From an uncultured Pelagibacteraceae bacterium (lineage in GTDB: Bacteria > Pseudomonadota > Alphaproteobacteria > Pelagibacterales > Pelagibacteraceae), in contig CABXTN010000001.1 in assembly GCA_902515185.1 (NCBI GenBank), positions 47,442 to 111,441 on the forward strand: 64,000 bases of DNA, written 5' to 3'. Position numbers and translations under genes: made by a program. Positions 27,552-38,740 of this stretch are shown piece by piece; positions within the stretch are counted from its first letter, which is position 1, and each line of letters begins with the position of its first letter. The notes below the pieces were generated by a model, which saw only the letters and a list, made by a program, of their open reading frames with translations, ran no database searches and was not told where the DNA came from.

Positions 27552-28457
27552 TTAATGATCTTCTTGAAAGATATGTCGTTTCCCAGTACTTTTTGCAAGA
27601 TTTATTTGATGTTGTCGCATTCTAAACCTTTTTTTTTGAGAAATTGATAACTTATTGTAGCATCCTGGACATGTAACCCCTTGTTCATATTTTTTAGAAT
27701 GCATATCTTTCTTTGATATTGGGTTTCTACATCCACTGCAAATTGAGTAAGTTCCGACTTTTAGACCATGCTTAAGGCTTACTCTGTTATCAAAAACAAA
27801 ACATTCACCTTTCCATAGACTGTTACTCTGTTTAATCGTCTTCATATAATTTAGGATTCCACCTTTTAACTGATAGATATTATTGAAACCATTTTTCTCT
27901 AAATATACACTCGCTTTCTCACATCTTATTCCACCGGTACAAAACATGGCAACTGGTTGATTTTTTTTTAATTTTTTGAGGTATTTAGGAAAGTCTCTAA
28001 AATTTCTAATATTAGGGTTAATTGCTTTTTGGAAGCTGCCAACTTTATATTCAAAAGGTTTTCTAGCATCAACAACAAGGGTTTCTTTATTACTAATAAG
28101 TTTATTCCAATTTTGTGGCTCTACATGACTATCTTTTTTTCTAATTTTTTTTGATAAAATCATATTCATTGGAACTATTTCATTTTTAATTTTTACTTTC
28201 GGTTTATGAAATGGTTGAAATGAACACTTGGATTTACTTGTACTATCGAACGATTTAAATGAAAAAAAATTTTTAATTTGATTAGTTAGACTTTTAATAT
28301 CTTTCGATTTACCACAAATACTGCCATTTATACCTTCTTTAGAAATAATTATTGTGCCTCGAATATTTTTTTTTACTAAAAAATCTTTAAGTAAAACTTT
28401 ACGTTTATTAAGTTGATTAACTAACATAAATTTATAAAAACCAAATACTTCTATCAT
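27552..28457 (-). CDS. trhO: Rhodanese-domain tRNA uridine hydroxylase, TrhO/YceA family (UPF0176)
   Basis: Soluble protein of 301 residues. The N-terminal ferredoxin-like domain has RGTIIISKEGINGSICG; the rhodanese domain has the active-site loop MFCTGGIRCEKASVYL; the C terminus has four cysteines, CSGCRNPIS and VTCPGCYNKLS, likely to bind zinc. Family members hydroxylate U34 of certain tRNAs using prephenate-independent oxygen chemistry. It overlaps the upstream methyltransferase by one base and is followed by the MATE gene. Confidence 0.9.
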   Translation of the reverse strand: MIEVFGFYKFMLVNQLNKRKVLLKDFLVKKNIRGTIIISKEGINGSICGKSKDIKSLTNQIKNFFSFKSFDSTSKSKCSFQPFHKPKVKIKNEIVPMNMILSKKIRKKDSHVEPQNWNKLISNKETLVVDARKPFEYKVGSFQKAINPNIRNFRDFPKYLKKLKKNQPVAMFCTGGIRCEKASVYLEKNGFNNIYQLKGGILNYMKTIKQSNSLWKGECFVFDNRVSLKHGLKVGTYSICSGCRNPISKKDMHSKKYEQGVTCPGCYNKLSISQKKRFRMRQHQINLAKSTGKRHIFQEDH

Positions 28458-29107
28458 TATAACCTTCTACATACTGTCATACCATCACCGAGTGGAATGA
28501 TTACTTGCTCTACTCTTTTATCTTCAGATACAAACTTATTAAATTCTCTAATGTTCATTGTTAATTTATCATTATTTTTTTCATCTACTACTTCACCATG
28601 CCACAAAACATTATCAATTATAATTAAACCACCTTTATTAATAAGATTTAATGATCTTTCATAGTATTCTCTATAATTCATTTTATCTGCATCTATAAAA
28701 ACCATATCAAATTTTTTATTATTCAAAACTGATAAGGTTTCAAGAGCTGTCTTTACTATTGTTTGGATTTTATGATCTTGATGAGCTTTTTTAAAAAAAT
28801 TCAATGCGATTTTGTTGGTCTCTTCATTTTTATCAAGTGTAATAAGTTTTCCATCATCTGGCAGAGCAAGTGAAATAGAAAGTGCACTAAGCCCTGTAAA
28901 AGTACCAATTTCAAGTACATTTTTAATATTTGAAACTTTTATTATTAAATGAAGAAAATAACATTGCGATAAATCAACTTGCATTCTTTTGGTGGCACCT
29001 AAAGTTTTATTATACTCAATTATTTCCTCTTGAACTGGATTTAGTGTTAAACCAAAATCATTAATATAATTTTGTAATTTTTCTGTTATATATAGGTTTG
29101 CACCCAT
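28457..29107 (-). CDS. SAM-dependent O-methyltransferase (caffeoyl-CoA OMT-like family 3)
   Basis: Class I methyltransferase of 216 residues. The SAM-binding loop is NVLEIGTFTGLSALSIALP-like (NVLEIGTFTGLSALSISLAL), followed by the acidic LITLDKNEE, then FDMVFIDADKMNYREYYERS and GGLIIIDNVLWHGEV, the metal-binding motifs of the cation-dependent catechol/caffeoyl-CoA O-methyltransferase family. The substrate is unknown in bacteria of this type. It lies 4 bases after gatB and overlaps trhO by one base. Confidence 0.88.
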   Translation of the reverse strand: MGANLYITEKLQNYINDFGLTLNPVQEEIIEYNKTLGATKRMQVDLSQCYFLHLIIKVSNIKNVLEIGTFTGLSALSISLALPDDGKLITLDKNEETNKIALNFFKKAHQDHKIQTIVKTALETLSVLNNKKFDMVFIDADKMNYREYYERSLNLINKGGLIIIDNVLWHGEVVDEKNNDKLTMNIREFNKFVSEDKRVEQVIIPLGDGMTVCRRL

Positions 29108-29111
29108 TTAA

Positions 29112-30587
29112 TTAAAGCTTTTTCTTTAATAATTCATTTATTAATTGAGGATTAGCTTTACCACCAGAGGCTTTCATTGCTTGGCCAACAAAAAATCCAA
29201 ACAATTTAACTTTTCCTTGTTTGTATTCAACAGCTTTTTCTCTATTGTCATTTATAATTTTATCTATTAAGGCTTCTAGTGCTTTAGGATCGCTTTGTTG
29301 TTTTAATCCTTTTTCTTCAACAATTTTTTGTGGATCTTTATCTCCTTCAATCATTAGTTCAAATACTGTTTTGGCTATCTTTCCAGAAATCGTTCCATTC
29401 TTAATTAAGTTAATTAATATTGCAAAATTTTTTGCGCTAACTGGACTTTGAGAAATTTCTAAATTTTTACTATTTAAAACAGCAAACAATTCACTAGTGA
29501 TCCAATTAACAGCTAATTTAATATCTTTATTTTTACCCATTTTAGCTACGACCTCTTCAAAATACTTTGCAATATCAATATCGGATACTAAAATAGTTGC
29601 TTCATAAGCAGATAATTCAAATTTATCAATAAATCTTTTCTTTTTATCGTCTGGCAATTCTGGAATATCTTTTTTAATTTCATTAATAAATTCGTCAGAG
29701 ACTTCTAATGGCAATAAATCTGGGTCTGGAAAATATCTATAATCGTGAGCATCTTCTTTAGATCTCATTGACCTTGTTTCATTTTTTTTAGTATCAAATA
29801 ATCTCGTTTCTTGGTCAATCGATTTCCCCTCTTCTATTAAATCAACTTGTCTGTTAGCCTCGTAATCAATAGCCATTTGCATAAATTTAATTGAGTTCAC
29901 ATTCTTAATCTCGCATCTTGTTCCTAAATTTTTAGATCCTTTAATTCTCACTGAAACGTTTACGTCTGCTCTCAATGATCCTTCTTGCATATTTCCATCA
30001 CATGTACCTAAATATCTCATTATTGATCTTAATTTTTTTATATAAACACTAACCTCATCTGGTGATCTAAGGTCTGGTTTACTAACAATTTCCATTAATG
30101 CAACACCAGAACGATTTAAATCAACAAATGTGTTTTGTGGATCTAAATCATGAATACTTTTTCCAGCGTCTTGTTCTAAATGCAACCTTTCAATACCAAC
30201 TTCCTTTTGACCATTCGGCATATCTAAAATAACTTTACCCTCACCTACTATAGGATCTTTAAACTGTGAAATTTGATAACCTTGAGGTAAATCAGCATAA
30301 AAATAATTTTTTCTATCAAATACTGATCGTTTATTAATTTTTGCTCTTAATCCAATGCCAGTTTTAATTGCTTGTTTAATACAAAATTCATTAATAACTG
30401 GCAACATTCCTGGGAATGCTGCATCAACTAAACTAACTTGAGTATTTGGTTCAGCGCCAAATTTAGTTGGGGATGACGAGAACAATTTTGATTCTGATGT
30501 AACTTGAGCATGTACTTCCAATCCAATTATAATTTCATATTGATTATCTTTTCTAGTAATTAAATAATCTAATTTATTATTACTCAC
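29112..30587 (-). CDS. gatB: Aspartyl/glutamyl-tRNA amidotransferase subunit B
   Basis: Kinase/tRNA-binding subunit of GatCAB, which converts misacylated Glu-tRNA(Gln) or Asp-tRNA(Asn). The track starts at a TTG at 30599, but a GTG at 30587 overlaps the gatA TGA as GTGA, the standard coupled arrangement, giving about 491 residues. Motifs are [27 protein letters not shown], then [13 protein letters not shown], and a C-terminal YqeY-like tail ending [20 protein letters not shown]. Confidence 0.97.
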   Translation of the reverse strand: MSNNKLDYLITRKDNQYEIIIGLEVHAQVTSESKLFSSSPTKFGAEPNTQVSLVDAAFPGMLPVINEFCIKQAIKTGIGLRAKINKRSVFDRKNYFYADLPQGYQISQFKDPIVGEGKVILDMPNGQKEVGIERLHLEQDAGKSIHDLDPQNTFVDLNRSGVALMEIVSKPDLRSPDEVSVYIKKLRSIMRYLGTCDGNMQEGSLRADVNVSVRIKGSKNLGTRCEIKNVNSIKFMQMAIDYEANRQVDLIEEGKSIDQETRLFDTKKNETRSMRSKEDAHDYRYFPDPDLLPLEVSDEFINEIKKDIPELPDDKKKRFIDKFELSAYEATILVSDIDIAKYFEEVVAKMGKNKDIKLAVNWITSELFAVLNSKNLEISQSPVSAKNFAILINLIKNGTISGKIAKTVFELMIEGDKDPQKIVEEKGLKQQSDPKALEALIDKIINDNREKAVEYKQGKVKLFGFFVGQAMKASGGKANPQLINELLKKKL

Positions 30588-32041
30588 TTTATCCACCAAT
30601 CATTAATATTATTTTTAAAATTAATTTTATCTTCCATCGCATAAGCTATATTTAGTATATTTTGCTCATCAAAGGCTTTTCCAATGATTTGGAGTCCTAA
30701 GGGATATCCTTTTGAGTCATGACCTGCTGGTATAGAAATGCCTGGTAAGCCTGCTAAATTTACTGGAACAGTAAAAATATCGTTTAGATACATTGATACT
30801 GGATCATCTTTTTTTTCTCCAATTTTGAACGCTGAGCTAGGCGTTGAAGGAGTCAATATTGCATCCACCTTTTTATAAGCTTCGTCAAAATCATTTTTAA
30901 TTAATTTTCTTACTTTTTGAGCTTTCAAATAGTATGCATCGTAATATCCAGAGGATAGAACGTAGGTTCCGATCATAATTCTTCTTTGTACCTCCGCACC
31001 AAAACCCTCTGATCTTGTTTTTTCATACATATCTATAAGATTTTCACCCTTTGCTCTAAATCCATATTTTACACCATCGTATCTAGCTAAATTTGATGAA
31101 GCCTCAGCAGGGGCAACTATATAATATGTTGGCAGCGCGTAACTTGTATGAGGAAGAGAAATATTAATTACTTCAGCACCGCAATCTTTAACATACTCAA
31201 TACCTTTTTCCCAAAGTTCTTCGATTTCTTTAGGCATGCCATCTACTCTATATTCCTTTGGTATTCCAATTTTCTTTCCTTTAATATTTTTATTTAATTC
31301 TTTACTGTATAGAGCTCTTTTAAAATCAATAGAAGTAGAGTCTTTTACATCATGGGAGGTGATAATTTCTTGTAACAATGCACAATCTTTTACGTTTTGA
31401 GCCATGGGACCTGCTTGATCTAAAGAAGATGCAAAAGCTACAATACCGTACCTAGAACAACTTCCATAAGTTGGTTTTAGACCTACTATACCAGTAAAAG
31501 AAGCTGGTTGTCTTATAGAGCCACCCGTGTCAGTTCCAATAGTTATGGGTGTTAGTTGAGCACATACTGCTGATGCCGAACCTCCAGAAGAGCCTCCAGG
31601 AACTAAATTTTTATCAATAGGGTTTTGAACATTTCCAAAAAAACTTGTTTCGTTTGATGAACCCATGGCAAATTCATCACAATTTAATTTTCCAAGGAGG
31701 ATACCACCCTCGTTCCAAATATTTTGCGTTACTGTTGACTCGTAAGTAGGGACAAAATTATTTAAAATTTTACTTCCTGCAGTGGTCTTAACATCTTTAG
31801 TGCAAAATAAATCTTTTACTGCAATTGGTATACCAGGTAACTTCAAGTTGAAATTTGGTTTTTGGTCGAACTTTTTTGCTTTAAGTAAAGCATTGTTGAA
31901 ATCATTTGTAATGTAAGAATTAAGTTTATTTGATTTTTCAGATCTTAATATAAAATCTTTAGTTATCTCTTCTGAAGATAATTTTTTCTCTTTAATATTT
32001 TTAACTAAATCTGTTAATGTTTGTTTTGTAATATCCGACAT
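30584..32041 (-). CDS. gatA: Aspartyl/glutamyl-tRNA amidotransferase subunit A
   Basis: Amidase subunit of GatCAB, releasing ammonia from glutamine. The 485 residues contain the Ser-cisSer-Lys triad: Lys in [14 protein letters not shown], Ser in [13 protein letters not shown] and Ser in [15 protein letters not shown]. Length is normal. It shares one base with the gatC stop (TAATG) and 4 with the gatB start. Confidence 0.98.
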   Translation of the reverse strand: MSDITKQTLTDLVKNIKEKKLSSEEITKDFILRSEKSNKLNSYITNDFNNALLKAKKFDQKPNFNLKLPGIPIAVKDLFCTKDVKTTAGSKILNNFVPTYESTVTQNIWNEGGILLGKLNCDEFAMGSSNETSFFGNVQNPIDKNLVPGGSSGGSASAVCAQLTPITIGTDTGGSIRQPASFTGIVGLKPTYGSCSRYGIVAFASSLDQAGPMAQNVKDCALLQEIITSHDVKDSTSIDFKRALYSKELNKNIKGKKIGIPKEYRVDGMPKEIEELWEKGIEYVKDCGAEVINISLPHTSYALPTYYIVAPAEASSNLARYDGVKYGFRAKGENLIDMYEKTRSEGFGAEVQRRIMIGTYVLSSGYYDAYYLKAQKVRKLIKNDFDEAYKKVDAILTPSTPSSAFKIGEKKDDPVSMYLNDIFTVPVNLAGLPGISIPAGHDSKGYPLGLQIIGKAFDEQNILNIAYAMEDKINFKNNINDWWIK

Positions 32042-32328
32042 TATTCAATTACCTTTGGCACAACGAAATAATCTTCGTTTTTTTCTGGAGAATTTTTTAC
32101 AATTTGTTCTCTAATATTTTTACTTTTTATTTCATCCTGTCTTAATTTTAATGTTGTTTCAGCTATGGATGTTAACGGGGCGATTTTATCAGTTTTTAGT
32201 TCATTTAACTTAGCGATAAAATCGAATATAGACTTAAGGTCACCTTCTAATTTTTTAGCTTTTTCCTCAGTCACTGAAATACGAGATAATTTAGCTATAT
32301 GTTTTATGGTTTTAAGATCTATTGTCAT
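32041..32328 (-). CDS. gatC: Aspartyl/glutamyl-tRNA amidotransferase subunit C
   Basis: Small subunit, 95 residues, that stabilises the GatA-GatB complex. It has the family start TIKHIAKLSRISVTEEKAKK, the central IFDFIAKLNELKTDKIAPLTS and the C-terminal FVVPKVIE. It is the first gene of gatCAB and is divergent from ruvX across 48 bases. Presence of gatCAB implies indirect charging of tRNA-Gln and/or tRNA-Asn. Confidence 0.96.
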   Translation of the reverse strand: MTIDLKTIKHIAKLSRISVTEEKAKKLEGDLKSIFDFIAKLNELKTDKIAPLTSIAETTLKLRQDEIKSKNIREQIVKNSPEKNEDYFVVPKVIE

Positions 32329-32376
32329 GTGATATTTAAATATCGAAAACTATCACTTAAGTATTAAATATACAAT

Positions 32377-32832
32377 ATGATCACTATTGAAGATTTCAAA
32401 AAAAAACAGTCTAATAAGGTTAGATTACTTGGTTTGGACTTGGGGTCAAAAAGAATCGGCATCTCAATTTGTGATGAAAATCAATCAATAGCCACACCCC
32501 TTAAAACATTAAATAAAACAACAAATGATAACTTAATGAATGAGTTAAAAACCATAATTAATGAAAATGACATAAAAGCTTTAATTATTGGACATCCTGT
32601 TAATATGGATGGTTCTTACGGTAAATCATCTCATTCTGTAAAAAGTATTGCTACAAATATTTCTAAAACTATTAGCTTGCCTGTATGTTTGTGGGACGAA
32701 AGACTTTCAACAGTTGGTGCTTTTAACTTGTCTAGTGAATTAGATGTAAATGTATCTAAAAGACTTAAATATATTGACCAAAATGCAGCTACTTTCATAT
32801 TACAGGGAGCAATTGATTATTTAAATAATTAA
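32377..32832 (+). CDS. ruvX: Putative pre-16S rRNA nuclease, YqgF/RuvX family
   Basis: RNase H-fold protein of 151 residues, thought to process the 5' end of 16S rRNA. It begins with the nuclease strand LLGLDLGSKRIGISICDEN, has LIIGHPVNMDGSYGKSSHSV in the middle and the LWDERLSTVGAF and YIDQNAATFILQGAIDY motifs at the C terminus. First gene of the plus-strand ruvX-pyrB-pyrC-plsY-topA-ridA run. Confidence 0.94.
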   Translation: MITIEDFKKKQSNKVRLLGLDLGSKRIGISICDENQSIATPLKTLNKTTNDNLMNELKTIINENDIKALIIGHPVNMDGSYGKSSHSVKSIATNISKTISLPVCLWDERLSTVGAFNLSSELDVNVSKRLKYIDQNAATFILQGAIDYLNN

Positions 32833-32874
32833 TGCTTGCCTAATAGCCCCTTACAAGTTATAGAGTTGGTTTTA

Positions 32875-33813
32875 ATGGCAAAAATAGACAAAGCTATTAA
32901 AATTTCTCAAAAAAATTTACTAGGTATCCAAGACTTATCAATTAAAGATATTAATGTAATATTGGATGAAGCTAAAACGTTTATCTCTTTAAACAAAAGT
33001 AAAAATAAAAAACTTGATATATTAAGAGGTAAAACTCAAATAAACCTTTTTTTTGAACCTTCTACTAGAACACAAAGTTCATTTGAGCTAGCAGGTAAAA
33101 GGTTGGGAGCAGATGTAATGTCAATGAACATTACAAACTCGGCAATCAAAAAAGGTGAAACTTTAGTTGATACAGCTATGACTCTAAACGCAATGCATCC
33201 TGACATTATTGTTATAAGACATCAGGACTCAGGAGCTTGCAATCTTTTATCACAAAAAGTTAACTGCGCAGTATTAAATGCTGGAGATGGTAGAAGAGAA
33301 CACCCTACACAGGCATTACTTGATGCTCTTACCATAATTGATCGTAAGAAAAAAATTCAAGGTCTTAGAATAGCTATTTGTGGTGATATACTTCATTCAA
33401 GAGTAGCGAGATCAAATATATATTTGCTAAACATGCTTGGTGCAGAAGTAAATATCATTGCACCTACAAATTTAATGCCAAAAGATATTGATAGACTCGG
33501 TGTTAATGTTTTTTCAGATATGAAAAAAGGTTTAAAAGATTGTGATATAGTAATGATGTTAAGACTTCAAAACGAAAGAATGAGTAGTTCTTTCTTATCA
33601 TCAAATAGAGAATATTATGAGTATTACGGACTAACACCTGACAAATTAAATTTTGCAAAAGAAGATGCATTAATAATGCATCCTGGCCCAATGAACAGAG
33701 GTATAGAAATTGATACAAAATTAGCAGACGATATAAATAAAAGTGTAATTAAAGAACAAGTAGAACTAGGTGTGGCTGTTAGAATGGCTTGTCTAAAAAT
33801 TTTTTGTGAATGA
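32875..33813 (+). CDS. pyrB: Aspartate carbamoyltransferase, catalytic subunit
   Basis: Forms carbamoyl aspartate, the second step of pyrimidine synthesis. The track opens at a TTG at 32836, but the first ATG at 32875 ([20 protein letters not shown]) fits the family and gives 312 residues. Carbamoyl phosphate-binding [20 protein letters not shown], then [12 protein letters not shown], and MHPGPMNRG are present. No regulatory PyrI gene is nearby. Its TGA overlaps the pyrC ATG (ATGATG context). Confidence 0.96.
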   Translation: MAKIDKAIKISQKNLLGIQDLSIKDINVILDEAKTFISLNKSKNKKLDILRGKTQINLFFEPSTRTQSSFELAGKRLGADVMSMNITNSAIKKGETLVDTAMTLNAMHPDIIVIRHQDSGACNLLSQKVNCAVLNAGDGRREHPTQALLDALTIIDRKKKIQGLRIAICGDILHSRVARSNIYLLNMLGAEVNIIAPTNLMPKDIDRLGVNVFSDMKKGLKDCDIVMMLRLQNERMSSSFLSSNREYYEYYGLTPDKLNFAKEDALIMHPGPMNRGIEIDTKLADDINKSVIKEQVELGVAVRMACLKIFCE

Positions 33814-35099
33814 TGAAAAAACAGTATTTTTTAAATGCAAATGTAATTGATCCTAAAAATTCAATTGAAGAATTGGGTGGCATAATCATTAATGAAAATG
33901 GAAAAATTGAAGCTGTAGGAAAAAAAGTTAACAAAAATAATATTCCATCACGTGAAAAATATATCGATTTAAATAAAAAATATATATTCCCGGGACTTGT
34001 CGATATGCGTGTATTTGTAGGTGAGCCAGGATATGAGTATAAAGAAAATTTTAGAACTCTAAGTGATGCAGCGCTTTCAGGTGGAGTAACTTCAGTAGTA
34101 ACAATGCCTAATACAAGTCCAGTAATAGATAATGTCTCAATAGTTGATTTTTTAAAAAGAAGAGGAAGAGATAAATCAAAAATAAATATTTTTCCATCAG
34201 CGTCCTTAACTAAAGATATTGAAGGAAAAAATATGACAGAATTTGGCTTATTGCAAAAAAAGGGAATTATAGCTTTTACGGATGGAATAAAAACAATTCA
34301 AAATAGTAGATTGATGTCAAGAATAATGAGATCTGCATTCGACTTAGACTGTTTAATAATGCAACACGCTGAAGATTATGAATTATCAACTAATGGTATG
34401 ATGAATGATGGTGTTATTGCAACAAAGTTAGGCCTACAAGGTATTCCAGATCTTGCAGAAAAAATAATAATAGAAAGAGACTTGTCTTTACTAGAAGATT
34501 TTAATTGTAGATATCATATCTCGCAAATATCATCTTCAAAATCATTAAATATTATCGATCATAAAAAAGATCAAGTCGATTTTACAACTGGTGTCTCTAT
34601 CAACAATCTTTCACTAAATGAAAATGATATTGGTGATTTCAGAACATTTTTAAAACTATCACCACCTTTAAGAACCGAAAACGATAGAATGTCATTAATA
34701 GCAGGTATTAACAAAGATTTAATTGATGTTATAGTATCAGATCATAAACCTGAAGATGAAGAGTCAAAAAGACTTACCTTTTCACAAGCAGCAACGGGTG
34801 CCTCCGGTATTGAAACATTATTACCTCTTGCCTTAGAATTATTTCACAACAATTCAGTTAAATTGTCTAAAATTATAAAACTTTTGACCAGTAATCCAGC
34901 CAAAGTACTAAAAATTAATAAAGGAAATTTATCAGTTGGCAATGATGCTGATTTTTGTATTGTTGATTTATATAAACCGTGGATTGTTAAAAAAGAAAAA
35001 ATGATTTCTAAATCTAAAAATACATGTATAGAGGATAAAAAACTGCAGGGGCAAGTAACAAATACATTTGTAAAAGGGATAGAATTATTTAAAATTTAA
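33810..35099 (+). CDS. pyrC: Dihydroorotase homologue, probably non-catalytic (PyrC')
   Basis: Amidohydrolase-fold protein of 429 residues, similar over its whole length to class I dihydroorotase: [20 protein letters not shown], then [15 protein letters not shown], then [10 protein letters not shown] and [14 protein letters not shown]. The metal-binding H-x-H of active enzymes (usually DMHVHLREPG) is replaced by R-V-F at residues 67-69. This matches the PyrC' type encoded with pyrB in many proteobacteria, which supports assembly of aspartate carbamoyltransferase and does not hydrolyse dihydroorotate. A catalytic dihydroorotase is then expected elsewhere in the genome. Confidence 0.9.
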   Translation: MMKKQYFLNANVIDPKNSIEELGGIIINENGKIEAVGKKVNKNNIPSREKYIDLNKKYIFPGLVDMRVFVGEPGYEYKENFRTLSDAALSGGVTSVVTMPNTSPVIDNVSIVDFLKRRGRDKSKINIFPSASLTKDIEGKNMTEFGLLQKKGIIAFTDGIKTIQNSRLMSRIMRSAFDLDCLIMQHAEDYELSTNGMMNDGVIATKLGLQGIPDLAEKIIIERDLSLLEDFNCRYHISQISSSKSLNIIDHKKDQVDFTTGVSINNLSLNENDIGDFRTFLKLSPPLRTENDRMSLIAGINKDLIDVIVSDHKPEDEESKRLTFSQAATGASGIETLLPLALELFHNNSVKLSKIIKLLTSNPAKVLKINKGNLSVGNDADFCIVDLYKPWIVKKEKMISKSKNTCIEDKKLQGQVTNTFVKGIELFKI

Positions 35100-35100
35100 C

Positions 35101-35679
35101 ATGGATTTAATTTTAATTATTATCTTGGCATATGTAATGGGATCTATTCCTTTTGGTTATTTACTGACTAAAATTTTTCTCAAAAAAGATATTAGAAATA
35201 TAGGTTCGGGTAATATAGGCGCTACAAATGCTTTAAGAACTGGAAATAAACTTATTGGTTATAGCACGCTTTTACTCGATATTCTAAAAGCAGTTATTCC
35301 ACTTCTCTATATTAAATTTAATTTACCAGATTTTATATATATTGCATCGTTGTGTATTTTTTTAGGACACGTTTTTCCTATTTGGTTGAAATTTAAAGGT
35401 GGTAAGGGTGTTGCAACATTGGTTGGTATACTTTTTTGTATAAATTATTTGTTAGGTTTTGTATTTATAGTAAGTTGGTTTGTTATTTTTTTACTATTTA
35501 ACTTTTCGTCATTATCTTCAATTGCTGCATCTTTTATAGTTCCTTTGTTTAATTTTTTTTTCTTGGATGATAATAATTATTTTTTTTTTATAATTCTGTT
35601 CATTTTGATTTTTTATACCCACCGAGAAAATATAAAACGCTTAATAAATAATGAAGAATCGAAGACTAAAATTTATTAA
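35101..35679 (+). CDS. plsY: Glycerol-3-phosphate acyltransferase PlsY
   Basis: Inner membrane enzyme transferring an acyl group from acyl phosphate to glycerol 3-phosphate, the first step of phospholipid synthesis. The 192 residues contain about five to seven hydrophobic segments and the three family motifs: GSIPFGYLLTK with RNIGSGNIGATNALRTG, then GHVFPIWLKFKGGKGVATLVG, and a late YTHRENIKRL. It follows pyrC by 1 base. Confidence 0.96.
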   Translation: MDLILIIILAYVMGSIPFGYLLTKIFLKKDIRNIGSGNIGATNALRTGNKLIGYSTLLLDILKAVIPLLYIKFNLPDFIYIASLCIFLGHVFPIWLKFKGGKGVATLVGILFCINYLLGFVFIVSWFVIFLLFNFSSLSSIAASFIVPLFNFFFLDDNNYFFFIILFILIFYTHRENIKRLINNEESKTKIY

Positions 35680-35717
35680 TTTGACTAATTAACTCATTTA
35701 TGTAGTTTATTCCTTCT

Positions 35718-38282
35718 ATGAACCTTGTCATAGTGGAAAGTCCAGCTAAAGCTAAAACTATTAATAAATACTTAGGTGATAATTTTACAGTTTTAGCTAG
35801 TTATGGACATATTAGAGATTTACCATCAAAAAATGGTTCTGTAGATCCTGATAATAGATTTAAAATGATTTGGGAAGTTGATAGTTTTTCAAAAAAATAT
35901 CTAAAAGAAATAACAGACGTAGCAAAGGAATCAGATAAAATTATATTAGCTACAGATCCTGACCGTGAAGGTGAAGCAATAGCTTGGCATGTTAAACAAT
36001 TTCTCGATGAAAAAAAATTACTCAAAGGAAAAAAAGTAGAAAGAGTTGTTTTCAATGAGATTACTAAAAAAGCAGTTACTAACGGTATAGAAAATCCAAG
36101 AGATATAGAGGCACAACTAGTAGATGCCTACATGGCTCGTAGAGCCCTTGATTACTTAGTGGGATTTAATATTTCACCAATATTATGGACAAAATTACCT
36201 GGATCAAAATCTGCAGGAAGAGTTCAATCAGTTGCCTTAAAACTGATTACTGAAAGAGAGCATGAAATAGAAATATTTAAGCCAGATGAGTTTTGGTCTT
36301 TGATTGTTAATTTTTCAAATGAAAAGGATACGAAAATTACCTCTAACCTATTTCAACTTGAAGGAAATAAAATAGAAAAATTTTCATTTAGAAATAAAGA
36401 AGAAATAAATAAAGCAATAGATAAAATAAAAAGTAAAAAATATGAAATCACTGATATTACATCTAAGATTTATTCGAGAAATCCTTCAGGACCATTTACG
36501 ACATCAACATTGCAACAGTCAGCATCAAGTAAATTAGGATTTGGTGCCTCAAGAACTATGCAGATTGCTCAGAGATTATATCAAGGTATTGATATAGATG
36601 GTGATACAAAAGGATTAATAACTTATATGAGAACTGATGGTACCAATATATCAAAAGATGCTATTGATGATTTCAGAAAATATATAACCACAACATACGG
36701 TAATGATTATCTACCTGATCAACCAAACAATTATTCAGGAAAAAAAGCAAAAAATGCTCAAGAGGCGCACGAAGCAATTAGACCTACAGACATAAATAAT
36801 GATCCTTTGATGCTAAAAAAGTATTTAAGCTCAGATCAACACAAGCTTTATAATTTAATCTGGTCCAGAGCTCTTTCCTCTCAAATGCAAACAGCAAAAT
36901 TTGATAGAAAAACTATAATTATAAATTCTGATGATAAAATGAATATATTTAAGGCAAGTGGTTCCGTAATAAAATTTGATGGTTTCTTGAAACTTTATAA
37001 AGTTGATGAAAATAATGATGAGGAAAAAATATTACCAGAAGTATCTAAAGGTCCTATAAATATAGAAAGTTTTATTGATGAGCAACATTTTACACAACCT
37101 CCACCTAGATACTCTGAGGCTAGCCTTGTTAAGAAACTTGAGGAACTTGGTATTGGAAGACCCTCAACATATGCAAGCATAATATCTGTAATTGCTAATA
37201 GAGGATATGCAGACATATTAAATAAAAGATTTTTTCCAACGGATAGAGGAAAACTTATTTCAGCTTTTCTTGAAAAATTATTTACCAAATATGTTGATTA
37301 TAATTTTACTGCTAAATTAGAAGATCAACTTGACGATATAACATCTGGTAAAGAAAATTGGATAAAAGTACTTGAGCATTTTTGGCATGATTTTAATCAA
37401 AATGTTTCTCAAGTAAAAGAAAAAAGAACTAGAGAAGTTTTGGATATGCTTAACGAAAGTTTGGGTAGTCTGATTTTTGAAACTGATGATAATGGAAATA
37501 TTGATAGAAAATGTAAATTATGTCAAACAGGACAATTGAGTTTAAAAAATAGCTTCAGGGGTGGTGCTTTTATAGGATGCTCTAATTACCCTGAATGTAA
37601 ATTTACAAGACCTTTGTCTAAAGCAAAGGCAGCTGAACAAATTAATCTAGCAGAACCTAAATTCATAGGCAAAAATCACATGGATAAAGATATTTTTTTA
37701 AAAAATGGAAGATTTGGTCCCTACTTGCAATATGAAAAGGAATTAAATGAAGTTGAAATTCCGAAAAACAAAAAAAAGAAAAAAATTAAAAAAAATACAA
37801 ATGAGAACTTAAAAAATGTTTCAATCCCTAAAGGGATAGATATTGACTCAATTGATTTAGGTCGTGCTAAATTTTTATGTTCTCTACCTAAAAGTCTCGG
37901 TACTAACCCCGAAAATAATCAAGAAATTTTTTTGAACTCAGGAAGATTTGGTCCATATTTAAAATGTGAAAATAAATCAGCAAGACTAGAAAATGTTGAG
38001 GAAATTTTTACAATAGGTTTGAATAGAGCAATTACTTTAATAGCTGAAGCCAAACCTGGTCGAATATCATCGTCTTTAATTAAGGATCTTGGAGGACATC
38101 CTGAAGATAAAAAACCTGTAAGAATTATGAAAGGTCAATATGGTCCTTACATCAAATACAAATCATTAAATGCAACTATACCTGAGGAAAAAGATCCAAC
38201 AGAAGTTACTATGGAAGAAGCATTAATATTAATTGAGAAAAGAAGAGAATACGATAAGAATAAGAAAAAGAAAAAAAAATGA
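35718..38282 (+). CDS. topA: DNA topoisomerase I
   Basis: Type IA topoisomerase that relaxes negative supercoils, 854 residues. The Toprim domain opens MNLVIVESPAKAKTINKYLG and has LATDPDREGEAIAWHV. The catalytic Tyr lies in LITYMRTDGTNISKDA. The C-terminal part holds one four-cysteine zinc finger (KCKLCQTGQL to GCSNYPECKF) and three GRFGPYL/GQYGPYI repeats. It overlaps ridA by 4 bases. Confidence 0.97.
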   Translation: MNLVIVESPAKAKTINKYLGDNFTVLASYGHIRDLPSKNGSVDPDNRFKMIWEVDSFSKKYLKEITDVAKESDKIILATDPDREGEAIAWHVKQFLDEKKLLKGKKVERVVFNEITKKAVTNGIENPRDIEAQLVDAYMARRALDYLVGFNISPILWTKLPGSKSAGRVQSVALKLITEREHEIEIFKPDEFWSLIVNFSNEKDTKITSNLFQLEGNKIEKFSFRNKEEINKAIDKIKSKKYEITDITSKIYSRNPSGPFTTSTLQQSASSKLGFGASRTMQIAQRLYQGIDIDGDTKGLITYMRTDGTNISKDAIDDFRKYITTTYGNDYLPDQPNNYSGKKAKNAQEAHEAIRPTDINNDPLMLKKYLSSDQHKLYNLIWSRALSSQMQTAKFDRKTIIINSDDKMNIFKASGSVIKFDGFLKLYKVDENNDEEKILPEVSKGPINIESFIDEQHFTQPPPRYSEASLVKKLEELGIGRPSTYASIISVIANRGYADILNKRFFPTDRGKLISAFLEKLFTKYVDYNFTAKLEDQLDDITSGKENWIKVLEHFWHDFNQNVSQVKEKRTREVLDMLNESLGSLIFETDDNGNIDRKCKLCQTGQLSLKNSFRGGAFIGCSNYPECKFTRPLSKAKAAEQINLAEPKFIGKNHMDKDIFLKNGRFGPYLQYEKELNEVEIPKNKKKKKIKKNTNENLKNVSIPKGIDIDSIDLGRAKFLCSLPKSLGTNPENNQEIFLNSGRFGPYLKCENKSARLENVEEIFTIGLNRAITLIAEAKPGRISSSLIKDLGGHPEDKKPVRIMKGQYGPYIKYKSLNATIPEEKDPTEVTMEEALILIEKRREYDKNKKKKKK

Positions 38283-38740
38283 GTTTTGAAGATAATATAA
38301 AAAAAAATAATATTAATTTACCTAAGGCAGCTGATCCTGTTGGTTCTTATGTAGCAACTAAAATTATAAATAATTTACTTTATATTTCAGGACAAATTTC
38401 GATTGATGATCAGGGTAAATTAATTAAGGGTAAAGTGGGTAAAGATTTAGATGTTGATAAAGGTTATAAAGCTGCTGAGAGATGTGCTCTAAGTATAGTT
38501 GCACAAGCCAAAAAAGCTTGTAACAATGATTTATCGAAAATAAAGTCATGTGTTAAATTAACAGGTTTTGTTAATTCTACTGATGATTTTACTGATCAAC
38601 CTAAAGTAATTAATGGAGCATCGGATACTATAGCTAAAGTGTTTGGTGACAGCGGCATGCATACTCGGGCGGCCGTTAGTACTAATAGTTTACCTCTTGG
38701 GGTTTCCGTCGAAGTTGATGCTATATTTGAACTAAACTAA
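38279..38740 (+). CDS. RidA/YjgF/Rid family protein
   Basis: Small trimeric-fold protein of 153 residues; family members deaminate reactive enamine/imine intermediates, but this longer subgroup (about 150 residues) is less well defined. Visible motifs are LPKAADPVGSYVATKIINN, then LYISGQIS, then the C-terminal GMHTRAAVSTNSLPLGVSVEVDAIF, where the Arg is the one that binds the substrate carboxylate in active members. It overlaps topA by ATGA, and its stop abuts the convergent ugd stop. Confidence 0.88.
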   Translation: MSFEDNIKKNNINLPKAADPVGSYVATKIINNLLYISGQISIDDQGKLIKGKVGKDLDVDKGYKAAERCALSIVAQAKKACNNDLSKIKSCVKLTGFVNSTDDFTDQPKVINGASDTIAKVFGDSGMHTRAAVSTNSLPLGVSVEVDAIFELN

